64,000 bases of DNA from positions 375,324,166-375,388,165 of the forward strand of contig NC_080672.1 of assembly GCF_030247195.1 (NCBI RefSeq), given 5' to 3'. The notes below the pieces were generated by a model, which saw nothing but the letters and a program-made list of their open reading frames with translations, did not search any database and was not told where the DNA came from. This document shows positions 1 to 11,173 of this stretch, piece after piece. A program made the translations under genes and the position numbers. Numbering within the stretch: the stretch's first letter is position 1; each line of letters starts with the position of its first letter. This DNA is from Topomyia yanbarensis (taxonomy: Eukaryota; Arthropoda; Insecta; Diptera; Culicidae).

Positions 1-811
1 ACATTTTCGCCGCTAGGTGGCACTGTATACATCAGATTATCACCAAAAGTGAAACTTAAGAAGATAATTGTATTATCTACAACTTTGTTGAAGACTGCAA
101 AGCGATCCGTCTCCAATAGGAAAAGTTATTAAACTTTTAACGAAGTGATGTCTGAGTCAGTTTTGCATGGGGCCTAGCAGTGCATGGTAGTGTATCAGTA
201 CTAGGTTCTAACAAACTAAACATTTTTATGGAATAATGGTTAGATTTAGCTGAATAGTATGTTCGGAAGAATTGTAGTACATAATACGAGTTATGTTTTG
301 GTTAGAAAATTGTAGTTCCACATCTGACCGCATAGATGGCGCCAACACTAACTTTTCAACGAAGAGAGATAGAAATTAGATGTCTTCTACAAAGTTGTAG
401 AACAAGAATATTGCAGTAATTCTTCCAAACATCTCGATATTCTATCTCTCTCCGTTGAAAAGTTAGTGTTGGCGCCATCTATGCGGTCACAGATTGAACT
501 AAAATTTTCTAACCAAAACATAACTCGTATTATGTACTGCAATTCTTCCGAACATACTATTCAGCTAAATCTAACCATTAATCCACAAAAATGTTTAGTT
601 TGTTAGAACCTAGTACTGATACACTCATGCACTGCTAAGCCCCATGCAAAACTGACTCAGACATCACTTCGTTAAAAGTTTAATAACTTTTCCTATTGGA
701 GTCGGATCGCTTTGCAGTCTTCAACAAAGTTGTAGATAATAAAATTATCTTCTTAAGTTTGACTTTTGGTGATAATCTGATGTATACAGTGCCACCTAGC
801 GACGAAAATGT
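1..811. mobile_element. Long-armed palindromic (foldback/MITE-like) element, left end cut by window
   Basis: Bases 1-383 are repeated in inverted orientation at about 430-811, with an unpaired loop of about 45 bases (384-429). The arms agree almost base for base over about 380 bp with scattered substitutions. Examples are the shared GGCGCCATCTATGCGGTC / GACCGCATAGATGGCGCC segment and the GTATACAGTGCCACCTAGC end. No coding capacity is visible. Homology is still running at base 1, so the outer left end probably lies outside the window and no TSD can be assigned. Such long-armed MITEs are common in mosquito genomes; the superfamily is not determined. Confidence 0.9.
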
Positions 812-1257
812 GAGCAAGTGGGTTTTCTCCATGTAAATTGTCGAAAAATCCCATACAAACTTCAAGCACGTTGGTCCGGTAGCTAGACTTGTCCGATTTG
901 CTTCAAATTTGGAGCAAGTACTCCTGGTGGGACTAGGAATTGACTCAGGGGTGGGCCGATTGAGTTTTCAAAAATTCATTATTTTTCTGGGCAGTCTAGT
1001 GAGCATAGTGCATTCTCAAATATCATTGTCATCGATTTGGCCACTTAACATTAAATATCGTTTTTATCATATGAAATATTATACTTTTCAGCACACATCA
1101 CCAAGAGTGACATTAATGATATTCTATTATATTTTACATTACTTCTTCAAAAATATTTTCTATTTACTGTTAAAAATATATCACTTTCAAATGAAAGAAG
1201 CAAAAAACACTGTAGCTGTTTGATATTTGGTCTGAAAATCCAAACAACCAATAAAAC
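812..1257. other. Unassigned spacer
   Basis: AT-rich DNA between two elements. A 104-codon open frame (909-1223, plus strand) is hydrophobic and F/Y/I-rich, as expected by chance in such DNA, and matches no family I know. Nothing else seen. Confidence 0.5.
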
Positions 1258-1589
1258 TCTTATGACACATTCCACGCACTTGTATCGCTTACCTCATGAA
1301 AATAAATCTGCCAGTATAAGTAAAAGTTGTTCTGAAATATATTGATATAGGTTTTTAAAAGAATTTTATTGACGAGCGATAAAAACCAGTAATACATTTA
1401 AGTCTCGTTTTTAATAATTTAATATATTTTCCCGTACCACACCGGTATGTTCGTAATAAAATTAATTTGGAGTAATCTTAAATGCCATTTTATTGTATAC
1501 ATATTGTACAAAGATTTCATCATTGGACGTAGATTTTTTGAGTAAATGGATTGCCGGATAAAAAAGGGGCAAAAATTGGCCATTTTTGC

Positions 1590-1773
1590 GTTGTCCCCTA
1601 ACGCAAAAATCATGTTTTTTCAGTTTTTCGCGAAAACAATGCACGATATCTATGAAATATTTTCAGAAGCTTTTAGTACTCATCAATACCTTTCTAAAAA
1701 TGTGCTATTTGTATATAACAAACTTTTAAATCGTTCTTTCATAGGGGTGCACTGAAGTGTTGTCCCCTAACGC
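1590..1773 (+). repeat. Left cluster of 15-mer GTTGTCCCCTAACGC (2 copies)
   Basis: Exact copies at 1590-1604 and 1759-1773. The first is embedded in a perfect hairpin with 10-base arms TTTTTGCGTT and AACGCAAAAA around GTCCCCT. The copies lie 325-508 bp from the left terminus of the hAT-like element, so they are candidate subterminal transposase-binding sites. Confidence 0.8.
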
Positions 1774-2183
1774 TTTCCGTCACACTACGGTAAATCCTTC
1801 TGCAGAGATACTTTAGGAGCCTACAAAACTGGATATAGACATAAAAGATATAAGCAACCTATTTCAGAAATAGCGCAGCCATGCAGTGGTATGAATGGCC
1901 TAAGGGGTGGAAAGAGAGGGGGGGGGGGGGTAATGCCATTAAGGGGAAGGCCTATCTTATAATATCGCAAAATATTCGAGTTTTTATTACATCTATCAAT
2001 GGATAAACTATTTAAGGATAAATCAACAATTTCAGAAAAGGGATCAATGATATGGAATGAAATGCAATATGCCAAACAAGTATGAGAGCGCACGGAAGAA
2101 TTTGGTCATAGGGAATAACACTCACTTGTTCTCCGTAAATATTCTTTCAGATTGACAGGATAACACTGTTCAACACACGATCG

Positions 2184-2280
2184 GGGAGCAGAACGAAAAA
2201 AAATGGCGAAAGTTTTGGGTCCCAGGAAACCCTTGGTGAAGAAATTTTTGAAAAAAATTGGAACGGGGCTTCACAGTTTA
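2184..2280 (+). repeat. Direct duplication copy 1 (partner 2754-2856)
   Basis: A segment starting GGGAGCAGAAC and ending TTGGAACGGGGCTTCACAG is repeated in the same orientation at 2754-2856, 570 bp downstream. The match is clear but diverged, with differences such as GAACGGGG versus GAACGGGA. It lies inside the 3.1-kb hAT-like element. Confidence 0.8.
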
Positions 2281-2753
2281 AAACCAAAGTTTTTATGGAG
2301 AACTAGGGGTGTTCAAGAGGCAAGATAGCAATAAAAATGGTCATCTTAAATTTTCGCATAAAGATTCATAATACATAAATAATGCATAACGCATAAATTT
2401 TCGTCTTACATAAAATGCTTATTACATCGAAAAAGTAATCTATGCAAGTTTTTAGCCCAATCGGACATCATTAAGGGGGTGCGGCGTTTGAATATTGTTT
2501 TCATAATATAAGAAAAAATTCAAAGGGGGGAGTACATTTTGTCGAAATATGTCTAAAAATAGCATGAAACATCAACATCTAGTCTCAAAACAAACGAAAA
2601 CTGCTGAAAACAAATTATAAAATTTTTTAGATCCAAGGACTTGGAAATTTTTGAAAAAATGATTCGAAAGTCGAAAGTTTTGTGAAATTTGTGAAAATTT
2701 GCATCTTTTAAGTGAAAACGGACATTTTTGATCGAATTTTTCCCAATAGGTTT

Positions 2754-2856
2754 GGGAGCAGAACAAATAAAAAGATGGAGGAGATTTAGGGTTCCAACTA
2801 AATCACCGTGGAGAAATTTTTGAAAAAAAAATTGGAACGGGACTTCACAGTTTATA
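2754..2856 (+). repeat. Direct duplication copy 2 (partner 2184-2280)
   Basis: Diverged direct repeat of 2184-2280. Both copies hold the poly-A-interrupted block GAAATTTTTGAAAAAAA followed by TTGGAACGGG. Confidence 0.8.
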
Positions 2857-3952
2857 ATTATTGACCACTTGGAACAAACCACGGTTTGTCTTTTAGAAAT
2901 TCATTTTCTTCTACCTGAACCAAACATCGTAGTTTAACACAGCTTTTTAAAGTTTTTATAGCACGTTTAAGTCAAAATTTTATCGAGGATACGCATTTCT
3001 CAGAATTCGCAAATAAAAGATACAATTTCACGAAATTCTCCAGTTTTCTATCATTTAGATAATTCAGTGACAAGCCGGCCAGCTGATCCATAAGACCGCA
3101 ATTGTGTGCAGATTTTTAACAATTTTTTATACTGAAATATATCTAAATTTTCCAAAAGTTACGTCTTTCCCTTCTTTTCCAAAAAACGCGTAAAACGGCT
3201 GCATTTTGATTAATTTCCGCAATCATAACTATTAAGTGTCTTCTTGCAGATCTATGAGTAGAAACGGTTGAACAAACGCCAGAGGTTGAACTGGAAGGGT
3301 GATATGCTATTTCGAAATCTTTACTTCAACCGTATTACTGGTTTTTCACGACATTATATAAAATATGTAAATATCATAACTGCTTGACTGAGTATAATCG
3401 TTTGACAGTCTTACCTTTGCAGAGTTGCTTCAGTGTCACATTTGTTTATTTTTAACGCAACAAGAAAAGAAATATTGAACCACCCTAATGACGTTTTTTG
3501 ATCTGCCCTAATCAACAGTCAATTTTATTTTCAAGATTTTATAATGTCAAAAAACAAAGTCAGCGCATTAAAATTGCTTGAAAAAACTTATTTGGTCAAC
3601 AAAATAAAAAAAATGTTGAGTCACCCTAATAAACAGTTATTTTTTTTAATATATTTTCCGATGTCAATAATGTATTCAACTTACCAAAACTACTTGAAAC
3701 CACCTTTTTCGAACCATTAGAAAGTGGCGATTGTGGTCTACAATCTCTTTTATACCGGGCCACACTGTGGTATGCTGTGTGGCCTGTTCTCAATCCATAT
3801 TAATTTGATTTCCAAATATCATTTGTCAAATACACATGAAGGTGAAACTAGAAATACATCTAGTTTGGCATTTCAAATCTTTGTTTTGAGTTATTTACAT
3901 GTCTAGAGGTAATATAATTAGCTTTGCTTGAGCTTCAACAAACGCTTCGGTC

Positions 3953-4383
3953 GCGTTAGGGGACAACATTTCATATGCAACCGTTTGTGTTCATTTTGGT
4001 GTTGTCCCCTAACGCAGCGTTTGCAACGGTCGTGAAAAAAATTTCATGAAAGCACGTAAATATAAGTATACAGTATTGTTCTGTGACTATCGATGATCAA
4101 ATTTCTAGAACAAACGGATGCTCTAAAGTTTAACATAGAGTAGGTTTGTTGATAAACACAAGTGTAGGTTGGAAAATCAATATTTTGCTCTGTTGTCCCC
4201 TAACGCGACATTTTCACCTCTCAGAATGAAATGACAACCTGAAAAATATCGAACCCATAACATCAACGTTGTGTTAGGATTTTTAAAGTATTCAATTAAG
4301 TGTTTTGAGCGTACATCGTAGGATTTTTCAAACGACAAGCTGTTAACAGTTGCATAATGCGTGCAAACGTTGTCCCCTAACGC
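3953..4383. repeat. Right cluster of 15-mer GTTGTCCCCTAACGC (4 copies)
   Basis: Exact copies at 3953-3967 (minus), 4001-4015, 4192-4206 and 4369-4383 (plus). The last copy abuts the right terminal inverted repeat directly. The minus and plus copies at 3953 and 4001 form an inverted pair. All four lie within 440 bp of the right terminus. Confidence 0.85.
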
Positions 4384-4493
4384 TGGAATGTGTCTTATGA
4401 CCTCATGACCTTATGATCCATACGAAGTGGAGTGCCCGACTAAGAAGGAGTATCTCAATAAAAACAATCACTCACTAATATAGTGATATGTTG

Positions 4494-4656
4494 GGGGTGG
4501 GCGTAGCGTAGTTGATAAATCGATTGCCTTGTACGCTGCGTACCTGGGTTCGAGACCCGACCCCGCACATAGGGTTAGAAAATTTTCATAAGAGGTTTTT
4601 CTAACTCAAAGAGGCAAATGACCTTAAGGTTAAAACTTCTATACTCGAAATAAAAA
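4494..4656 (+). mobile_element. tRNA-related SINE (Feilai-type)
   Basis: A tRNA-like head carries an A box TAGCGTAGTTGA (4504-4515) and a B box GGTTCGAGACC (4547-4557), followed by CCGACCCCGCACATAGGG. The tail has the paired GGGTTAGAAAATTTT / TTTTTCTAACTC segment and ends in CGAAATAAAAA. I recognise this architecture as the Aedes Feilai SINE family. It would be transcribed by RNA polymerase III from the internal boxes. The B box departs from the GGTTCGANTCC consensus at one position. A target duplication was not resolved here. A second, reverse copy lies at 40294-40455. Confidence 0.88.
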
Positions 4657-6289
4657 GGTGATATGTTATAGTGAATACTGCACTTAGATTAAGGAATAAT
4701 AAAATAAAAGCATTTTTAAGAAACACCCCAATTTTCGTAGTTTTTTTTGTAAAACTTAGTGTTTTCGCTAAAAAAAATTTAAAACAACTTTTAACTTGAA
4801 ACTCTATCTCGAACCATGAAAACCAAATTTTCAGATAGTAAAATTAAAGTAGTAAAGAAAAGTCTTGTAATCATTTTTTCGATAGATCAAAACTAGGTTA
4901 ATGTGTCTATTCGCACCTCTTTATTCCGAACCAAGCATATGAGATAATGACAATCACCCTTATTCTTGTTTACGATGAATTCGAGATTAGAACGAATAGT
5001 TAGCCCATTTGATTTTGCTGTCGTAAACGGGAATACAAACCACTTTCGAACGAATCTTGCATTCGTCGTAAACAAAAATAAGGGTGAATATCAATTTGGT
5101 TATAAAAGGTGTGCACAAAAAAGTTCATGTTATATTTTTCATTAGTGTTATAACACGCGATTCAACAATACGCAGGTTTCGTTTTTCGCCATGTTTGCTT
5201 TAGATAAACTACCTCAATCAAACCAATCTTTTTGCAACCAGCACACAGAATCAGCAGTGCGGCCAAATGAAAACACAAACTTGAAAATTATTGTCATGCA
5301 ATTTTAGGTAAAACTATTCAATTATTTCAAGTTATTCAACTAATTGGTGCTTGCAGAGATTTTGTTTTCAAGTGAATATAAAATTCTGCTCGTGACAATG
5401 CAATGTTTGTTGTGAAACTAGTCATTGCCAGTTGTTAGCCTACTCATGGTTATTTCTTGCGAGCGCAATTCTGGGCGCTCTCCTTCTAACAATTGTTGAG
5501 GTAGTTTCATGTATGTGATGTTTATGTTTACTATGATCGGGTGAAAAAGGTAAAATTTTTAGTTTTCCAAATCATGCGCTGGCCATGATCTGAGGTCCAG
5601 AACAATTTTCTATTGTAAAGTAGTTTGTTTGAAAACTTAAGTTTTTTAATACAACTAGTTCATGTGATGAAAAATTTGATTCTTTACAACTTTGTAGAGA
5701 ACTACAAGTCTTTATAAAATCATTAAAGTAAAATACTAAATTTGAACAGTTTCACATTTCCTTAAAAAGAATTGTATAAAAGAATTGTGTATGCCACGGC
5801 CCGAAGAGCCGTGTCTTATACTGTATGTAAAATAATTAAAGACACCTTTTGTTGACATTGAAAAGGTAAATAAAAAATTTAAAAAGTATGTTCATCGTAC
5901 AATACGAGAAACCTTTCCTATGAATACAAATACTGGAACGATAGGGGTTTCTTTAATTTTTTTATATACATTTATACATTGGTATACATTTATATACCAA
6001 TCGGCGCAGCTCGATAAATTGGAACAATGTCTGTATGTGTGTGTGTCTATATATATGAATACTAATGTCGTCTAATGATCTCAGAAATGCAATGGCTTTT
6101 TTGATTTATGATATGTTGGTTACATGCTGAGATATAGGTGATTTTGTCAAAATATAACATGTTTTAAACGTATTACTTCCGAAAAATGTAATTTGGCCCC
6201 GTAAAGGACATAAAATACTTATAAAAATACCTTTCTAACAAGCTATAGATTATCAAAATCCGTTCACGAACGACGAAGATAATAAACAG
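4657..6289. other. Unassigned AT-rich DNA with small repeats
   Basis: No gene is seen. It holds a short hairpin at about 5795-5812 (CACGGC paired with GCCGTG around CCGAAGA), a TATACATTTATAC-type palindromic patch at 5968-5998 and a short TG run near 6030-6045. The 60-codon frame at 4893-5075 (minus) has no recognisable motif. Confidence 0.5.
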
Positions 6290-6670
6290 TCTTTCCAAAT
6301 GAATATCGTACACATTGTTCGCTCTGGTTCTGTGCTCATATTAAACCCACACTTTGGGTACGAACTCAAACACGCTATTTCATACCAAAACACGTGCACA
6401 TGTTCGCATGCACAACCGAACTTCATGCACGTACACGGTGTACGTACCCACAGGTTCGTGGCACCAGTGTTCTCTTTCTCGCTCTCATCAACACTAGCGT
6501 TAACTCTTTTCGCCTTGTGCGAGTCGTTCTCGTGTATGCACCCGGTTTACGTACACGGATGTTTGAACTAGAGTTTGTACATCGTTCGCTTGAGTGCGAA
6601 GTATGTTTGAGGTTGAACGCGTGCACGAAATTTTGCACTAAGGTACAAACTTGTCGATGTTCATGGGAAG
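6290..6670. other. CpG-richer, alternating purine-pyrimidine patch
   Basis: This patch is less AT-rich than its surroundings and dense in GTAC, CACGTG, GCATGC and TGCAC motifs (for example 6389-6455). Overlapping open frames exist on both strands (6299-6571, 6394-6675, 6423-6638), the usual result of low stop density rather than coding. I do not recognise any of the proteins. It may be part of an unrecognised repeat. Confidence 0.45.
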
Positions 6671-6740
6671 TCTGATAATGAACATTTTATATTTTCAGTC
6701 CAATTTTCAATAACTAACTAACTATACTATATTCCATTGT

Positions 6741-7156
6741 AAGGAGGAAAAAATTGGTAAACACCAAAATTTCTCACTAGGACGAAAATTTTTGGTAAAA
6801 CCAGTCTTTGCACTTGAAGGGCACAAATCCTTACTTATTACATGGGTGTATTTCGACTTCGTCTCATCAGAAATCGACACTAACTTTTTGTCGGAATAGA
6901 TTAGCGCCGGTTTTTTTTTCTTTTATGAAATATAGCATAGTGCTTCGCATAGGCCTGCTAAGCCAAGACAAGTCTCGGCTTCACTGTGTCTTATCGGCAT
7001 AAACTGAACTTCTGCTTGGACGGGACATCACGTTTGACCAGTCATTCAATTGAAACACAAAGTGTGTTTTAGTTTTAGGGATTTGCGTCAAGGCGGCGCT
7101 AATCTATTCCGATAAAAAGTTAGTGTCGGTTTCTGATGAGACAAAGTCGAAACGCA
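6741..7156. mobile_element. MITE family A, copy 1, with about 60-bp inverted ends
   Basis: Inverted ends of about 60 bp lie at 6846-6908 and 7095-7157 (shared block GACACTAACTTTTTGTCGGA and its complement ATCGGAATAGATTAGCGCC). They enclose a core that contains GGCCTGCTAAGCC and GGGACATCACGT. A further 105 bp on the left (from 6741, AAGGAGGAAAAAATTGG) is shared with the second copy at 63315-63697, so the repeat unit is larger than the inverted ends. The core is in opposite orientation in the second copy. A shorter decayed relative lies at 46441-46595. No coding capacity. Confidence 0.85.
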
Positions 7157-7359
7157 CTCACGTAATAACTAAAAATAAGTCCGCTACATAACGAGCATTA
7201 ACTTGCATTTGTTTTAAGGGTGAAACTAAATCGTTTTTTAATATTAGATCATGAAACCACATCTACGAGATTCAAGGAATTCTATTTTGAAATCATTATG
7301 TGAATTTACTGAATAATGTATGAACTATTTCTTAAAAATGAATTAGTAAGTTCATTTAA

Positions 7360-7878
7360 CCCTTTCATGCCCAACTTTTTTCTACTACATGTAAGGTTTC
7401 AAAACAATTTTTCCTTGAAAACGGTGGGATCAAGAAACACGAAGAGCTGTTTTTCATAAAGATAGGTGTTTCCCCCGCAGTGCTAGAACCTGCTCAATTT
7501 TCACCTTCCAATGCTAAATACCATTCTCCTAGAATATTTACAATAGTCCAATTGCGTGGGAAACGTAAATAAAGAGAGCCTAAATTTACAAGTTTTATCA
7601 GTTTTCAATAATATTGCAACGTATCGAAGATATATGAAAAATTTATTTTCCGTCGTCAACGTAAACTGTCCATGGCAGCACTGCTCCATCGGAATCCAAT
7701 AAGACTAATTGTAATAACTTCAGTTCTAGAGCTGATTCTTGTAACTGTTAATACTAAAATGAAAGGCAATAGTCCCATTTATTAGCTTTACTTGTTTTTG
7801 TGAGAAAATCTTGCCACAATCAAAAGTTATAGCTGTTTAAAAACGTTGTTGTCCACAAACAACATGGGCATGAATGGG
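7360..7878. mobile_element. piggyBac-like MITE with TTAA duplication
   Basis: Flanked by TTAA at 7356-7359 and 7879-7882. The ends are CCCTTTCATGCCCA and TGGGCATGAATGGG, inverted repeats with one mismatch. A TTAA target and CCC/GGG ends are the signature of the piggyBac superfamily. The 519-bp body has no transposase. The superfamily assignment rests on the ends alone. Confidence 0.75.
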
Positions 7879-7882
7879 TTAA

Positions 7883-9244
7883 AGACAAAATACTGTGTAA
7901 GTTCCCTTCAAATTGAAGATTTTTTCCACGGTTGATTTATTTACTACCCCTTGGATTAAGCAGTGCATTCAGCCGTGAGGTAGATGTTGGATGGTGTATT
8001 ATTACACAGATCCAATGTAATCCACCTAGTAGTGAAATAATAGATTTCTTATTTAATTCATATTCATATTGTACTCGTGGAGCAACGGGAGCATCTATTT
8101 TTGAATCCCAAAATTCTAGTGGAAATTTGACCTCTTTGGCAAGATTCAGGATATACTGGTCATGGTGAAAAAATTACCAGTTGCGTTATTTGTAGTAAGA
8201 AAGTAAAAAATCAAAATGTCGTGTAATAATATTAAAATAATGTTACGGCACTAACCATCAGTCACCATTTCGCACAATGAAACATTTGTTGAAGTCCAAA
8301 CTAATTTGATGTGTGCGATGTAATTGTGTAGGTTTCAGAAAACGAAGCTATTTTTTGTCTGCTGTGTTTTTTAAAACTTTTTCATTTTTGGATACAAATT
8401 TAATATTACATCTTACTTGGAAAAGAAAATATTTGTGGTCCTGCGACAATTTGCAAAATGTTTGTATTATGAGAAAACTATAACTAATGTATGTTCACAC
8501 CATGATTTCTTCTGAAGATGTATTGATTTCCGTTTGAATCGTTGCACTATGAGAAGGCATGTGACCAAAGAAATCGAAAACTACATCAACTCAAATTCAA
8601 TTTAATTCTATACTAAGTGTTTATATATACTAAAATCAAGAAAATCATTGGGTGTCTCAGAAATATATTAGACTTAACTAGGTAACATGGATATTTGAAG
8701 ATAAACATTTTGAAAACATACATTCCACGTGAATTTTTAAACTTTTCGTATCTCTATTGAATTTTGAATCAAACATATGTTCAAATATGTCATCTGAACT
8801 CTAAGATTACCTTTTTTGTAATGATATTATTGAATAAGCATATTTATTATATTGGAATGAAATTTTATGAAAAATAAATGGATCAAAGTTCAAAAATATC
8901 CACAAATTTGATCCGAATAAAAAGTCTACCAAAGACCCCCTGAACTCTCGATGCGGGATGCAAGTATAATGATTGTTCTAACTTATAGTTTCGGTTGCCC
9001 ATATTTGCTCATATTTTTTTCAGAAATCTTTGACCATAAAGACGCCTGTGCAATCCAAAACAAATTGAACGTTCCTGTTTACTGATAATTAATTAAAAAT
9101 ACCAGAAAATCTTTAACGACATCGTCAAGAAAAGAAAAAAAAAGAAATAGTCAAAACAGAAATGAACAAAAACACTAGAAAGCGCATTGTAATTAATCAG
9201 CCATTTTTAAACAATGGGATTTTACCAAACGTTTCAGAAGGTTC
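7883..9244. other. Unassigned AT-rich DNA
   Basis: No gene, RNA or clear repeat boundary seen. The 78-codon frame at 7932-8168 shows no family motif. Confidence 0.5.
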
Positions 9245-9648
9245 TAAAATTTGAGCGATTCGTTTTATTCATTTACTTTATTTAAGTTTTTTTTTAAATT
9301 TCGTGCAATAACTATTTTTAGTAGAAATTTATTTCATTCAGCATTCTTTTATCCATTAAATTTATTTGAGTTCAATTCATTTATTTTATTCGTTTCATCC
9401 TTTGGATTCATTCATCAGTTTAATCATTTCGTGTATTTATTTCCCTTTTAATTTTTAAATTCCGACTATTTTTGCAGTCATTCAGTTTATTCGTTATATC
9501 CAAATAAATAATTTAACGCAAATTAATTTTTTATTTCGTTTAATTTTTCATTTTAATCATTTTATTGTTCATGTTTTTCTTTTTATTCACTTGATCATTT
9601 TCTCTCATTTTGTTTATTTTATTCATTCCATTCGTTTCACTGATATTA

Positions 9649-9720
9649 TTAACCCCTGCATGCCTATGATGTTTATAAACAACGTTTTCCAACAACCATA
9701 ACATTAAGGTTAGATTTCCT
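9649..9720 (+). mobile_element. piggyBac-like MITE end fragment
   Basis: TTAACCCCTGCATGCC at 9649-9664 resembles the ends of the elements at 7360-7878 and 18949-19073, including AACAACGTTTTCC just inside. A matching right end was not found, so this is a partial or decayed copy. Confidence 0.45.
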
Positions 9721-10467
9721 CACATAAACATATTTTAATGTAATGGTTTATTTTTTCTTCTTTTTTCTTCATTTTACCAATTTTATTTATTTTGTTTATT
9801 TCATTCATTTTATCGATTTTAATAATGTAATCCATATTTATCTTTATGTTTCACTTACTTTATTTGTTTTATTTATTTTTGCTATTTTATTTATTGTACT
9901 AATTTTATTTGTTTATGTTTTGTTTTCTTGATTAAATTTTGTACATATTTTAGTCTTTTTATGCATTTCATCTATCTTTTGAAGTTACTCATTTTATTCA
10001 TTTCATTAATATAAATCATTTTATCAATTTTTTATTTCATTCATTTCATATATTTTGTTCATTTTATACGTTTCGTTTATCCTATACCTTTTATTTAGTT
10101 TAAACATTTTATTGATTTTCTTAATTTTATTAATTTCATTATTTTTTTCATTCATTGAATTCAGTTTTTTCATTTTATTAATTTTATTGATTTTTTTCAT
10201 ACCTTACTTTTATTCATTTCATCCAATTTGTTAGTTTAAATCGATTTAATTTATTCCATAATTTAAAAAAATTATTTATAGCCTAATATTTCACTCAATG
10301 AGCTGAATCAATTTGATTTACCTATTCTATTAATTTGATTTGTATTGATCATTATGCTCATTTTATGAATTTGATAACTCTTTATCCAAGTTTTATCTTA
10401 ATAGTTTTTTTAATTTCATTTGTTTCATTGATTTTCTATAATTTATTAATATTATTCGAGGTATTAT

Positions 10468-10590
10468 TCGTGCTGAATTCGAAACTGTGTTCATCTAGTT
10501 GGGTGCCTATTTTGCATGAATTCTTCAAACTAATGCATGATCTCACAGTGATATGTGTAAGAAATGTTCCATCTCACTGTTAGGTGGATT
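10468..10590 (+). repeat. 123-bp block, copy 1 (partner 11651-11764)
   Basis: The block runs from TCGTGCTGAATTCGAAACT through CTAGTTGGGTGCCTA and ATGTGTAAGAAATGT to TCACTGTTAGGTGGATT. It is repeated in the same orientation at 11651-11764 with scattered differences. It is the only complex sequence in the T-rich tract. Confidence 0.85.
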
Positions 10591-11173
10591 GAGTCAGGTT
10601 TTGTTTATTCTTTGGATTCATTCTGATCAGTTTATTCATTTCAGATCATTCATTTAACTTATATTATTCACTGTTTTCATTCTACGCATTTTATTCGTTT
10701 TTTCTAGTTTCTTATATTTTGTCCAGTTTCTTCATTTTAATAATCTTACTATTTTTTCAGCCATTCATTATATTCCTTTCTCCCAAATTATAAATTTGAC
10801 ATAATTTTATTTATTCTATTAATAGCATAATTTTTTTTAGTATTCATTTTAATCATTTAATTCATTTTATTCTGGTTTTTTTCCTTTCTACCCATTTGTT
10901 TAAATCCTATTCATTTTGTCTATTTTACTCATTCTATTCATGTTATTGATTTTAATAATTTCATCCGTAATATCCATTTCATGTTTTATTTGTTTTATTT
11001 GTTTAATTTATTTTACCTATTGTATTAATTTAATTTATCCTTTTTGTTTATTTTATTCATTTTATTCCATAATTTGATTAATTCTGTTTAGTCATTCCAT
11101 CCAATTTGTTATTTGGAGTCAACCTAATTTATTAACTTTAACTTTAAAATTTCTTTAATGCAGGGTTTTTAAT

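Larger units (their letters stand above)
1266..4392. mobile_element. hAT-like DNA transposon, 3.1 kb, non-coding or decayed
   Basis: The segment is bounded by a perfect 8-bp direct repeat TCTTATGA (1258-1265 and 4393-4400). Just inside are inverted termini CACATTCCA (1266-1274) and TGGAATGTG (4384-4392). An 8-bp TSD and a CA-starting TIR fit the hAT superfamily. A 15-mer GTTGTCCCCTAACGC occurs six times, clustered towards the two ends, as expected for subterminal transposase-binding sites. No transposase frame longer than about 110 codons survives, so this is a non-autonomous or badly decayed copy. A direct duplication lies inside (2184-2280 and 2754-2856). The superfamily call is inferred from TSD length and ends only. 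Confidence 0.72.
9245..11130 (+). repeat. Degenerate TTTATTCATTT-type low-complexity tract
   Basis: About 1.9 kb of plus-strand DNA is dominated by loosely repeated TTTTATTCATTTCAT-like units, with few G residues and very strong T over A bias. Open frames here (9251-9451, 9743-9931, 10335-10583) are F/I/Y/L-rich translations of the repeat and are not genes. The tract is interrupted by a piggyBac-like end (9649-9720) and by a unique 123-bp block (10468-10590). Confidence 0.9.

Noticed and set aside
4501..4572. tRNA gene
   Set aside because: A and B boxes are present, but the head lacks a proper acceptor stem and anticodon arm and is followed by a SINE tail; a second copy has a retroposition duplication.
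6299..6675. Overlapping protein genes on both strands
   Set aside because: Three long frames overlap in a CpG-richer patch; none has a domain, good start context or splice context.
9251..10583. Small membrane proteins (F/I/L-rich frames)
   Set aside because: The frames are translations of a TTTATTCATTT low-complexity tract; hydrophobicity follows from base composition.
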